Shown in pieces: positions 19,352 through 30,110 of a stretch of 64,000 nt of DNA. Made by a program: the position numbers and the translations under genes. Every line of letters starts with the position of its first letter. Positions within the stretch are counted from its first letter, which is position 1. The stretch covers positions 32,146,833-32,210,832 of the forward strand of contig CM038466.1 in NCBI GenBank assembly GCA_021464415.1. The letters are read 5' to 3'. This stretch comes from Lonicera japonica. Its lineage: Eukaryota; Streptophyta; Magnoliopsida; Dipsacales; Caprifoliaceae. Below the pieces are notes generated by a model. That model saw only the letters and a list, made by a program, of their open reading frames with translations, was not told where the DNA came from and did not search any database.

Positions 19352-20931
19352 ATACCAAAGAAGACGACTAAGAGAAAAGAATTCGAGGGCATCAGTATCC
19401 GAGCTTTAGCTCTCTAAATGGGTTTTTCGTCAAAGAATGAGAGGACTTCCCCTTGTGCGGCTTTCAAGAGCCCTGGAGAAATAGCGACGGAGAGAACCTT
19501 CCAGGATGGGAAATCTTCTATGAAGAGGACCTTTTTATCAAGGAAAACATTGTGCATAATTTCTCTACCAAACTAACGATCGGGTCGAGGGAAGAAAATA
19601 AAGACAAAGAAGAGGAAGAGGAAGAAATGATCGGAGATCTCTTCGACATCATGGCTCTAGGGGACGATGAGCCAGGAGACGACCCTGTACACTTGATACA
19701 CACTGATCCAAATTACAAAGGGGGAAAGAGCGAAATTGTAAGGGTGAGAGATAAGAGTGAGGGTAGGGCTAGGGAGGAGTCACTCCTAGATTTACTTTTT
19801 AAACTTATACCTGTAAACACTATTATCAATGAAGAAAACTCTATTTTGCGTTATCATGTTGATTTTAATTCTGTAATTGCTTATATGGAGTTGGAGAAAC
19901 TAAACGAACACCCCGAACGGGAGGAGCAGCATATACAGAGCGAGGAAGGAGATAATCTTATGGTTAACCTCGGGACGGAGGAGGAAAGAAAAGAGGTCCG
20001 TATTAGGGCAAGTCTAAATGAGACAGAAAGAGAAGAATTCACACAAACTCTGAATGAGTTTAGGCCCGTCAAGCAGAAGTTGAGAAAACTTACGCCTGAA
20101 TGGTCCCTGAAAGTAAAAGAAGAAGTGATGAAACAACTGAGTGTGGGGTTCTTGCGAGTGATCGAGTACCCTTCATGGTTAGCCAACATTGTACCCGTCC
20201 CAAAAGCAAATGAGAAAGTTCGCATGTGTGTGGATTATCGAAATCTCAATAAAGCCTGCCCAAAAGATGATTTCCCATTGCCCAACATTGATTTGATAGT
20301 GGATAACACCGCCAACCATGCCCTGAAGTCATTCGTAGATGGTTTCGCCGGATATAATCAGATCAAAATGCATCTGGATCACCAAGAGAAAACAACGTTT
20401 ATCACACCATGGGGAACGTACTGCTACACCGTTATGCCATTCGGGCTGAAGAATGCCAGAGCAACGTATCAGAGGGCAGCAACAGCTATCTTCCACGATA
20501 TGATTCACAAAGAGGTAGAGGTGTATGTGGATGGCATGATAATCAAGTCGAAGGAGAGGGAAGGCCATGTACCAGCCTTGCGAGCCTTCTTTGACCGACT
20601 CCGCCAGTATCAAATGAGACTCAATCCGCAAAAATGTGTGTTCGGGGTAACCAAAGGAAAACTCATGGGATATGTCGTCAGTAAGAAGGGGATCGAGGTA
20701 GACCCTGCCAAAGTTTGAGCTATCCAAGACATGCCCCAGCCTCGTACCGAGAAAGAGGTCCGAGGATTTTTAGGAAATTTGCAGTACATCAGCAGGTTCA
20801 TCTCTCAGCTTACTCAAACTTGCGAACCCATCTTCAAACTCCTGAGGAAGTCTTCACCAGGAGAATGGGACGAGCAGTGCCAAGAGGCTTTTGACAGAAT
20901 TAAGAATTACCTCTCCAACCCCCAGTTTTAG
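19352..20931 (+). pseudogene. Reverse transcriptase of element C
   Basis: Frame continuous with the protease once the solo LTR is discounted. Stops: TAA 19369, TGA 19438, TGA 20716 (fits CGA to TGA). Motifs: FQEPWRNSDGENLPGWEIFYEEDLF in the linker region, then the RT with VDYRNLNKACPKDDFPLP, FVDGFAGYNQIKM, VMPFGLKNARATYQR and a thumb at MRLNPQKCVFGV. The catalytic YVDD box is YVDG (20524-20535): the second Asp is Gly. The frame ends at a TAG (20929) produced by a one-base loss near 20915-20925, beyond which homology continues in another frame. It would have copied element RNA to cDNA in the particle. Confidence 0.87.
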
Positions 20932-21350
20932 CCCCACCACAGACCGGACTACCACTAATCCTATACCTGACCGTCATTGATTCAGCTGCAGGAGCCATGC
21001 TAGCCCAACACCTGACCGATACACAGAAAGAGCAGGCCATCTACTACATCAGCAAGAAATTGTCCCCATTTGAGATAAACTACACGCCTTTGGAGAAATC
21101 ATGCATTGCTCTCGTCTGGGTAACGCAGAAATTACGACATTACATGCTGACTTTCCCGGTCATCCTAGCATCACGAATTGATTCGTTAAAATACCTTTTC
21201 GAGAAACCAGCTCTCTCGAACCGTATGGCAAAATGGTTATTCTTACTCTCCGAATTTGACATCACCTACGTAACCCAGAAGGTAGTCAAAGGCAAGATCA
21301 TAGCTGATTACCTGGCCCACAATCCGATATTAGGGGACATGCTAGAAGAA
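20932..21350 (+). pseudogene. First RNase H domain of element C
   Basis: After the frameshift, the sequence reads ...VIDSAAGAMLAQH, YYISKKLSPFEINYTPLEKS, then a tether-like stretch to KIIADYLAHNP. This is the ordinary gypsy RNase H position. In Tat elements the first RNase H is often degenerate because the second one takes over; that is family knowledge, not something tested here. Confidence 0.75.
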
Positions 21351-21393
21351 GCCGAATTCCCAGACAAAACTATAATGAATGTCAAGACCGATG

Positions 21394-21929
21394 AAGATTG
21401 GAGGTTGTACTTCGACGGGGCCGCCAACCGAAACGGGAACGGGATAGGCATCCTGTTAGTCTTTCCAGACCAAACTCACTCCCCGGTATCATATCGTCTA
21501 GACTTTTTCTGCACCAACAACATGGCCGAATACGAAGCCTACATTATCGGGTTAGAGATCGCACTCCAAAAAGGTATAAAAAGAATATAAGTATACGGAG
21601 ATTCAGCATTAGTGGTCCACCAAGTTCTGAAGGAATGGAAGATCAGAGATGAGAAATTAGTCCCTTACCTCGCTCGACTGGGTGATGTCGCAGGAAGATT
21701 TGAGCATGCAGAATTTTACTATGTCCCCAGGTCACAGAACAGTTTTGCTGATGCACTAGCAACCCTGGCATCTATGATAGATATCCCAGAGGGGATGGAA
21801 GAAATAACTCTTACTGTGCAAAAGAAATCCGAACCAGCACACTGCATGGCCCTTGAGGTAGAGAATGGAGAGAATGGGGACTCAACCACTTGGTTTTACG
21901 ATATCTGGAACCTGTTGAAAAATCACTAG
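21394..21929 (+). pseudogene. Archaeal-type (second) RNase H of element C
   Basis: WRLYFDGAANRNGNGIGILL with AEYEAYIIGLEIALQKG, then VYGDSALVVHQ, then NSFADALATLASM: the four acidic catalytic positions (D, E, D, D) are all present. This extra RNase H is diagnostic of Tat-lineage elements. Broken by TAA at 21588 (just before VYGDS) and TAG at 21927 (fits CAG to TAG). It would degrade the RNA strand of the RNA/DNA hybrid. Confidence 0.83.
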
Positions 21930-23135
21930 TATCCCGAGCAAACAGACAAGAAGACACGGGTCACACTCAGGAGATTAGCATCAGGGTTCATACTTTGTGC
22001 CGGTAGGCTATACAAGAGGAACTACGACGGGACCCATCTCCAATGTCTGACAGAAAAAGAGTCCTTCAAAATGATGGATCAGATACATGGGGGCGATTGT
22101 GGGCCTCACATGAGCGGCCATACACTTGCCCACAAGATCATCAGTCAAGGCTATTACTGGTCTACCCTACAGAACGACTGCGTTAACCACGTACGCCATT
22201 GTCACAAATGCCAGATTCATGCTAAATCTCAAAAACTGCCTCCGAAAGAGTTGTACAACATGACTGCTCCCTGGCCATTTGCAACCTGGGGAATCAACAT
22301 CATCGGAAAGATTTCACCCAAAGCCAGCAACGGCCATGAATTCATATTAGTGGCCATCGACTACTTCACCAAATGGGTAGAAGCCGAGTCTTTCCAAACC
22401 CTTGACGCCAGAAAGGTTGCCCAATTCATCCGACGGAACATCATCTGCCGGTATGGGGTCCCACACGAGATCATCTCAGACAACGGCACTCACTTCGAGG
22501 GGGAGGCTAATTCCGTCATGGAAGAATACGGTATTACCCGACACATATCTTCGCCATACAGGCCACAAACCAATGGCGCAGCGGAGGCCGCCAACAAGAA
22601 TTTGAAGAATATCCTAAGCAAAATGACCGACACCTACCGGGGCTGGCCAGAGAAATTACCATATGCATTGTGGGGATACCGCACCACTGAGAGGGTCTCC
22701 ACCGGGGCAACCCCGTTCTCTCTTACATACGGAATGGAAGCAGTCCTGCCTGTTGAGTTAGAGGTCCCCTCTCTCAGGGTAATGCTAGAAAATCAAGTCA
22801 ATGAACTAGAGTGGGTCTAGGCACGTCATAACGAGCTAGCCCTACTGAATGAGAAGAGATTGAAAGCCGCATACCACCACCAAGGGTATCAGAAGAGAAT
22901 CGCTCGAGCATTTAACCAGAAAGTAAAAATTTGGGGTATCAATAAGAACGACATCTTATTGAAAGAAATTCGAGAGCCAGCCAGAGATCCAAGGAGAAAG
23001 TTTGGGCAAAAGTGGACAGGGCCTTATATCGTCAAAGAGATTAATACGGGGGGTGCCGCTATACTCGCTGACTTAGATGGACAGTTACTACATTCACCAG
23101 TCAACATGGACCGACTGAAGAAGTATTATCAATAG
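21930..23135 (+). pseudogene. Integrase of element C
   Basis: Same frame as the second RNase H. The HHCC zinc domain is complete (QIHGGDCG...GHTLAHK...CVNHVRHCHKCQ). In the DDE core the first Asp is replaced by Asn (WGINIIG, codon 22296), while the second Asp (SDNGTHF, 22479) and the Glu (AAEAANKN, 22584) are kept, so the enzyme should be inactive. TAG at 22818 interrupts the C-terminal domain, which continues through a GPY-like GQKWTGPYIVKEI to the natural stop at 23133-23135. No chromodomain, as in other Tat elements. Confidence 0.87.
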
Positions 23136-23503
23136 GCATAAACATGTGTAGATAAGAACTACGTAAACCTGAGCCCCAACTCAAACTTTTGTTCTTTGTA
23201 AAAATCAAAAGGGGAACGTAGGCAACCTGAGAAGTGACTTCAGGCCCGGTTTTAACTTTGTAAAAAAAATTTATTTCCCATAAAATAGTCCTTCATATAT
23301 TATTAGAAAGTGGTTCAGAACACCGGAAGTTACAAAGGAGGTACAGTGTACAAAGAAGAAACTAATCCCTAGGGGTTGGCCACACTAGGTCCTCAGTGGA
23401 CAAATCAATACGAGCCTCGTCCAGGATCTGGTACGCAAAAACAATGTTCTCCTCTGTGGATGCAGAATCCATGAACCGGAACCACTCCATTTGGAAAGGA
23501 TCA
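23136..23503 (+). other. Post-pol spacer of element C
   Basis: Conserved non-coding block also found in A (4860-5050) and B (reverse, 34990-35175), with AACTACGTAAACCTGAGCCC and GGCAACCTGAGAAGT. Separates pol from the convergent antisense gene. Confidence 0.5.
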
Positions 23504-24615
23504 TCAATCAGCTCTCCTTCCAGAGACCCTCAACGAGAGCGGATAAGTCAGCCTGGAGGGCCGGGTAATACCGAAATGGGCATAGTTGAATTGACGAGTC
23601 AGTCGAGCACGCCACATCCTCTCTACCGATAAAGAAACATGTTGGGTCACAAACTTAGATTCAGAGGAGAAATTGTTTAGACCAAGGGGAATGTCCTGAG
23701 GAACGTTGAACTGCCGAAGAAGACGTCCTGGGAGATAAAAGGAGGTGAACCAGAGCCCACGGAGCCTAACATAGTTCTGACCCCCAGTACTAAGCACCAT
23801 CGCCCTCAACTTCCACCAGGGGATGTTCCACCGAATGGCACGAAAATTCTCCGAAAACCACACCGACCAATCAGAGGAAGACATGGTCAAAGCACCAAAG
23901 AGGGGACGATGGAAGAAATGAGTTGAATTGTCGAGTCGAACCCCGTTGAAGCCCACCGATCAAAAATGCTCCAACAGCCACATATATAGCAAGCGCGGAC
24001 TTCCCCTAAAAAAGGGCGAAGCCCCCCTTTGAATATCGTCTAGGCCGTTCAGAGTCTCTGCAAGAACAATAGGCACTATGGACTCTCCATTTCTAGCATG
24101 ATATATCAAACTCAGAATAGTCGGATCAACGTGGGAAGAACCCGTCACTAGTAACATATCAGAGACAAGGCAGATCAAGGCCGCCGCAGTACGCCCCACG
24201 CCATAAGAGGCTCTATCTTCGTAACAATGAAAGAACCTCACCATTTTATGGAGGTCAAGGAGTCCGTCGGTAATAAAACCATCATAGGCTGCCTGGGGAA
24301 TGGCTAACAGAGCAATTAGCATGTCTCGGGGACCGATTTCTTCCATGGGAACGGCCATCGGGAGACGAACGTCAGAACGCAACAGCCAGGAGAACTCCTC
24401 ATAAGTCGGACAGAGCTCATCTAGTCCAAAGAGGAAGAGATGGTTCGCAGGACTTTAGAAATGCAAAGCACCTAACAGAAAGGAAAAATTGACGGGACGA
24501 TGACGCCAGCCCGCTAAAGGGCTAAATGCACCAAAATTCAGACCATTTTCAGAAGATATCAGAGCATCTCGGGCATTAAAGTAAGAAAAATCAGATTTTG
24601 TGCGATAAGAAGACA
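23504..24615 (-). pseudogene. Antisense gene 1 of C: DUF7745-like protein, two stops
   Basis: Single-exon frame of about 370 codons starting at the ATG 24615-24613 (MSSYRTKSDFSYFNARDAL) and ending at 23504. Two in-frame stops: TAA 24457-24455 and TGA 23959-23957 (fits CGA to TGA). Recognisable pieces: LFLFGLDELCPTYEEFSWLL near the N-terminus and SIVPIVLAETLNGLD...FFRGSPRLLYMWLLEHF in the middle, which resemble the plant transposon-associated DUF7745 family; then WNIPWWKLRAMVLSTGG and HVSLSVERMWRARLTRQF. The molecular function of this family is not known to me. Its own promoter (TATA 24655-24663) lies upstream. Internally deleted copies are in A and B. Family assignment is from memory of the motif pattern. 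Confidence 0.68.
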
Positions 24616-24654
24616 TTTTGGAAAGGTGTGGGGATGAAAGAAGGAAGATGGGTG

Positions 24655-24732
24655 TATTTATAGCAAAAAAGAGAGTCCTGTGCTTGTTTGTCGCGCGACA
24701 AACCCATGCCCAGGAGGGATTGTCGCGCGACA
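24655..24732 (-). promoter_or_regulatory. Promoter of antisense gene 1 with two perfect TGTCGCGCGACA boxes
   Basis: Minus-strand TATA box CTATAAATA (24655-24663) is 40 bp upstream of the ATG. Two perfect palindromes lie further upstream at 24689-24700 and 24721-24732, the nearer one 25 bp from the TATA box. The flanks, TTTGTCGCGCGACAAACCCA, resemble the units in the LTR of B (TTTGTCGTGCGACAAACCCA). Confidence 0.7.
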
Positions 24733-25055
24733 AACCCACTTAGGGCCACCCTATTTTTGTTTTCCTTTCACATAAGAGGCATTCTTGCCAAAAGAAACAT
24801 TTCTGGATGCATTCTTGTTTTCACTTTGTTCTTTTTGCAGAAAACCTAAATGTCACTACACTACAAGGTATGGCTTCTAAATCACTGACTCATATATATA
24901 TATATGTGAATATATATCTTTCACAGACAGAGAATAATAGTATATATCATCAGACACAAATAAAGATTTTCATAAAATATAATAAAAGAACATTTTTCAA
25001 AAACTACATAATCTGTCTAAAGCACATCTAAAAAATAAATACATATCTGTCCAAA
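24733..25055. other. Spacer between the two antisense genes of C
   Basis: AT-rich, with a TA microsatellite near 24893-24905. The 24750-24840 part matches the ends of the gene-1 region in A and B. A possible downstream exon of the PMD gene could hide here, because a weak donor (CGA/GTATAT) exists at about 25093, but I cannot support one. Confidence 0.4.
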
Positions 25056-28000
25056 CTAACAAAAATGCAGAAAGAGAAAAAACCAATATACTCGAAAGCG
25101 TTTTGACACGCTCCCACTCTCACTCGAGCCCTCATCGGGAGTAAGATCAACCACTGGGACACCCTGAACAGGAGGGACTGCCGCCTGAGAAGGCCTCGTC
25201 GACTGAACAGGAGCCGTAGGACGGATCACCGACGACCGCGAACGCCTGGAGGTCCGACTGCTACTCCTCCGAGACTCCGTCCGGGCACGAGAAGAAGTCA
25301 GAGGATCGTCCGGCAGCAAAGAAACGTCGATGGCCCTCTGGTAGTCACGTATATAAGCTGGAGGGTCTCGACCGACGTACTGGAGCAAGTTCCAGCTGTA
25401 TAGGTATTGGGCGTGCCAAGTTCGCAGATCCGCCACCCGTACACTCACCCGCTGAAAAAAGACATAAGACAAGAGAATCAACATAGTCAAGAGAATAAAT
25501 AAGCACAGTTAAAGACAAGAGAAGGTGAAAAAAGTACCTCGTCACCAGGGCGACCCCCCAAGTAGTCAAAAGTATCCTCAGGAAGAGGATACTCGGGGAC
25601 CGTGTATCGACGCAAACCAGCGCCGACATAAGAAATGTCTCTAGGGAACGGGGGTAGATCTACCCAAGGAATGGATGGCCCCACCGGAGCATCAACGGAA
25701 GTAGACCCCCCCTCCTCGCGGATCGGGAACAGGGAAGGCCGAGATGAAAAACCCCCGAAACCTGGAGATCGGGCTGGAGGCCCCATAGCAGTCGTCGGAA
25801 GGGGAGTCAGCGTGGCGTAGGTACGGACACCGAGAGAATCCACCATGGCTATCGCCCTCAAAGGCGGGACCCCACTAGAAGGAGTAGTCGCCACAGCAGG
25901 AGGGGTCCGCCCGAACTGCTCGTAATCCGCCCCAAGGTCCGCAGGCTCCCAAGACCTCAAAAAAACCCGCTCTCCCCTCAGCAGCCTCGACAGCGTCAAA
26001 GAGGACCTCCGGAGACACGGAAGGGCCAGTGGGGAACTCAAAACCCTCAGCACGCCGCTCCTCCGCGGGTGTCGTCTGGGGTGGCTGCTCCGGAGCCGCT
26101 GTCGTATCACCGCCCTCACCCCCTGACCTGTCACCACCTTCGACAGCGGCAGGAATGTCCCTCTCACCCTCTGGATCCTCATCCTCGGAGTCCAAGACAT
26201 TGTCCCTCTGATCAGGGACAGGGGGCAGGTGACCCGGGATCGTCCTGGCTAGATGGGTGTGTCCTCGTATATAATGGGGATCACCTCCCAATGCCCGATA
26301 TCTCTCGTAGAAGACCCGTCCCTGAGTCCCCTTCAGCTCCCTCATCAAGTAACGGGTAGCGAAAGCGGCGTAGTCTCCCTCTTCAGTGAACGTCTGAAAG
26401 CCAAGACCGTCCACCAAGGCCTGCACCGTCACGGGATCAATCTCGCCCGTCCGCCTCATCAGAACTGGGGGAAATAGTGGAACTCGAGGCCACTGGGCCG
26501 GTGTGTGCTGGCGAATAACTCTCTCGCCTAAGTAAAAGTGAAGGCCATACTCATCCCTAATCAGTCGCCTGGTCCTCGAGGCGGTCAAAGCACAACCATA
26601 TCCAAAATGAAGACCCAGATCACCCCAGGGGGCCCACTCAATCTACAAAGAGAACAAAATTTTGTTTCAGTTATTTATATTCTATCTACCATTTATTTCT
26701 TGAAAAGAAAGAATACTAAAATATTTACCTGCTCCTCCAGCAGGTCATGGAAGGCAATAGCACCGGTCTCTCGAGTCCGGTATACATAGGGAGCCCTGTA
26801 GTTCCCTGCGATGAATCGGCGGAGAAAAGGAAACTGATCCTCGTTCTTGACGAGGAGATCCACCTGGGCGCGTCCCAAACGGGTATACGCCACAAACCAA
26901 CTCTGAAGAAGAAATATGAAAAGTATCAGCAATAATCAAATAGGTAAAAAGTAAATGAACTAGAACAAAGTTAAGGGAATAAAAGTATATACCTCCCACA
27001 GCAGAGAAAAGCCCTTAAGGTTCAAGGCTAGGTGGCGAGAAACCTGATCCATAGCGTCATAGAGGACGGCAAGGATAAAACCACCCCAATCATAGTCGAA
27101 CATAATGCTAAAATCCCGAAGATAGGGCAGCCACCAGAGATGGGCCGTGTCCCCCCCACGGGCCTCGAACAAATCATGGAACGTCAGCAGAAGAAGGACG
27201 CGGGCATACTGGCGCGCCTCCTGACGGGTCATCGGCGCTCCTGAGGCAACTAATCTGGCTCTCTCCGTGGCTAGCCGGGTAACCAAGACGGCCCGAGGAA
27301 TCGTATCACCAGAACTCCGTCGCTCCGGAAACCATCCTAATGCACCAACAATGCCCTCTGCTATCAGACGCAAGGGGACATCGATCTGTATAGGGACCCC
27401 CTGAAGGAATCCCGGTCAGAGCAAACAGGTCAAGGGGGGTCATCGTCATCTCCCCCCAGCTCCAGTGAAAAGTATGAGTGGTGTCCCACCAGTGACAGGC
27501 CAGAGGTGACACCAACACAACTACCCTAGATACCCGCTCCGGGAGGGCATCAAAGAGAGAGCCAAAAGGAGTAGCAAGAAGCAACTCCTGGACAGGGGCC
27601 GGTGCCTGTCGCCACTCTAAAGAAATGGTGTTGGGGGAACCCCAACCGCGGCCAACCCACTGCAGAAAAAAAGAACGAGTACAGGATTAGGAGAGTACTT
27701 TGGTGTAATTATGAGAGTTATAGGGTTATAAGGGTAAATTATGTAATTTTCCAAACCTGAGGGTACTTTGGTGTAATTATGAGAGTTATAGGGTTATAAG
27801 GGTAAATTATGTAATTTTCCAAACCTGAGGGTATTTTGGTGTAATTATGAGAGTTATAGGGTTATAAGGGTAAATTATGTAATTTTCCAAACCTGAGGGT
27901 ATTTTGGTGTAATTATGAGAGTTATAGGGTTATAAGGATAAATTATGTAATTTTCCAAACCTGAGGGTACTTTGGTGTAATTATGAGAGTTATAGGGTTA

Positions 28001-29067
28001 CAAGGGTAAATCATGTAATTTTCCAAACCTGAGGGTATTTTGGTATAATTATGAGAATTATAGGGTAAACTATGTAATTTTCCAAACCTGAGGGTACTTT
28101 AGTGTAATTATGAGAGTTATAGGGTTATAAGGGTAAATTATGTAATTTTCCAAACCTGAGGGTATTTTGGTGTAATTATGAGAGTTATAGGGTAAATTAT
28201 GTAATTTTCCAAACCTGAGGGTATTATGGTGTAATTATGAGAGTTATAGGGTTATAAGGGTAAACTATGTAATTTTCCAAACTTGAGGGTATTTTTGTGT
28301 AATTATGAGAGTTATAGGGTTATAAGGGTAAATTATGTAATTTTCCAAACCTGAGGGTATTTTGGTGTAATTATGAGAATTGTAGGGTTACAAGGGTAAA
28401 CTATGTAATTTTCCAAACCTGAGGGTACTTTGGTGTAATTATGAGAGTTATAAGGTTATAAGGGTAAACTATGTAATTTTCCAAACCTGAGGGTACTTTG
28501 GTGTAATTATGAGAGTTATAGGGTTATAAGGATAAATTATGTAAATTTCCAAACCTAAGGGTATTTTGGTGTAATTATGAGAGTTATAGGGTTATAAGGA
28601 TAAAATATGTAATTATTGGTATAATTATAAGAGTTATAGAGTTATAGGGGTACATTGTGTAATTTTCTAAAGGAACCTAAAGGGTATCACAAGTAAAAGT
28701 ATGTGTTCGCTAAATCGGACGTTATTTCTAAAAACAGACATGCATACTAACATTTGTCGAAATACATGCAGGAAACGACAGAAATAATAGAACAGATAAA
28801 AAAAGCAAAAAGAAGACATACCAGAGACCGTCGACGAATCTCGTGAGAAGCAGGCTCCATCGGGAGCCACGGAACATCCGGGACCGGAGCAGCCAGGGTA
28901 ATATCTCGATAAATAACCGCCCGACCGCGGTCCACGCCATCCTCTCCATACCAGTCGAGGTCCTCCCAATCGTCATGATGAGGACTACACCGAAGGACGC
29001 CCTGAGCGTCAGTAAAAGTGACCTCCTCCTGGTCACCCTCTAATCTATCGGGCTATGCGGGATCCAT
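25056..29067 (-). pseudogene. Antisense gene 2 of C: spliced plant mobile domain (PMD) protein
   Basis: Five exons can be read on the minus strand with consensus splice sites: 29067-28822 (ATG, then a TAG at codon 5), 27659-26993, 26902-26729, 26642-25538 and 25451-25056. Donors are CTG/GTATGT, GAG/GTATAT, CAG/GTAAAT and GAG/GTACTT; acceptors are TGCAG, TTCAG, TGTAG and TTCAG. Exon 2 carries the hallmark of the plant mobile domain: HWWDTTHTFHWSWGEMTMTP followed by LDLFALTGIPSGG. Exon 4 ends in an acidic, Pro/Glu-rich linker; exon 5 is basic and Ser/Arg-rich (RRSSSRTSRRSRSS), suggesting a nuclear or nucleic-acid-binding tail. One-base frameshifts lie near 27395-27405 (exon 2) and 25950-26000 (exon 4). 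PMD proteins include host MAIN/MAIL-type factors and transposon-borne forms. The gene is now dead, but its structure was once under coding constraint. Confidence 0.78.
27690..28670. repeat. About 68-bp tandem repeats inside intron 1 of the PMD gene
   Basis: About 14 units of CCTGAGGGTA(C/T)TTTGGTGTA, then ATTATGAGAGTTATAGGG, then TTATAAGGGTAAATTATG, then TAATTTTCCAAA, some shortened by loss of the GTTATAAGG part. The array lies wholly between donor 28821 and acceptor 27660. The homologous arrays in A and B survive although most PMD exons there are gone. Confidence 0.87.
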
Positions 29068-29205
29068 GAGAGTATGAGTGAATGAGCGAGAAAAGTCGGA
29101 AAAATCGAAAAAGCGGCAGGGCTTCCGCGCTTGAGAGAAGAAAGAAGGAGAGCTAGAGAGAGAAAGAGAAATAAGAGAATGAGGTGGAATGAGCTCAGCA
29201 AGGGG

Positions 29206-29289
29206 CTTATATAGTGGGGCAGTTTGTCGCGCGACAAATGGCCACATTGTCGCGCGACAAAGAGCCAGACACCGAAGTGTTGCGCGACA
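29206..29289 (-). promoter_or_regulatory. Promoter of the PMD gene with three TGTCGCGCGACA-type boxes
   Basis: Minus-strand TATA box CTATATAAG (29206-29214) with perfect palindromes at 29225-29236 and 29248-29259 and a variant TGTTGCGCGACA at 29278-29289. The nearest box is 10 bp from the TATA box. A pyrimidine-rich 5' UTR of about 110 bp leads to the ATG at 29067. This reproduces the box-then-TATA arrangement of the LTRs in an internal, oppositely oriented promoter. Confidence 0.7.
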
Positions 29290-30110
29290 AACCCATCTCA
29301 TCCCCTGATTTTTTGGCCTTTGTCTTATTTTATCTCTTGCAGGGGTACTCTAGAGAAGCAGTTTTCGAAAAAAAAAAAATTACTAAAAACCGCACACCCA
29401 GGATGAAAATTCGAGGAAGGCTTCCAAATCATCTCTCCAAAAATGTGAGAACAAATAGAAACAGATAAAGTAGTATCTGATCTCCCAGAAAGGACCAAGT
29501 CCATCAATAAGAAAAAGCAGAATATCAAAAATAAGACGGGGATAGAAAAAATTGAAATAGTAGAAAAGAGAAAAAAAAACCCGCATGAGCGCCCAAAGCG
29601 AGCGAGAGAAACAGAATTGCAGAGTGACAGGGAGAGCCACACCAAAAGTGACAGCTAAGCCAAAACCGGCTCAGGGCTTCGTTTTGGGTGAGTAAGGCTC
29701 CTGATCACGACAAAGGGATGAAAAGACTCCTGGTCAAAAACAGAGAAGGCCAGGAAAAGTCTTTCCCAAAAGAGGAAGAAATAAGGGTATCGAAAAATAG
29801 ATTACGATGTGGGCCCACCAAGAGAGAAAACTAAGAAGAAAACAGAGATCATATATTGAACTTTCATACAAATTTTCTTTTCAGCACGAAACAGAAGAGA
29901 TGGTTTGGAAAAACTCGGACCATCACTCTGCGGAGAGCAAAAGAAATTCGAAAACTGCCTTCTGAGAGAAGTATCTTCACTCGAGGGAAACATGAGAGTA
30001 AAGTTCAGAAAGATATAGGAAAACGGATATCCGGAGATAGATTAGACCTCGAGAAGCTCTTTTCACCCTCACTAAGTTTTCTCTCGCTCACTCTAGCAGT
30101 CTAAGAGAGA
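29290..30110 (+). other. Distal non-coding segment of C
   Basis: Matches A 7300-7900 (conserved CGCATGAGCGCCCA, AAACCGGCTCAGGGCTTCG). No conserved reading frame. Confidence 0.5.
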
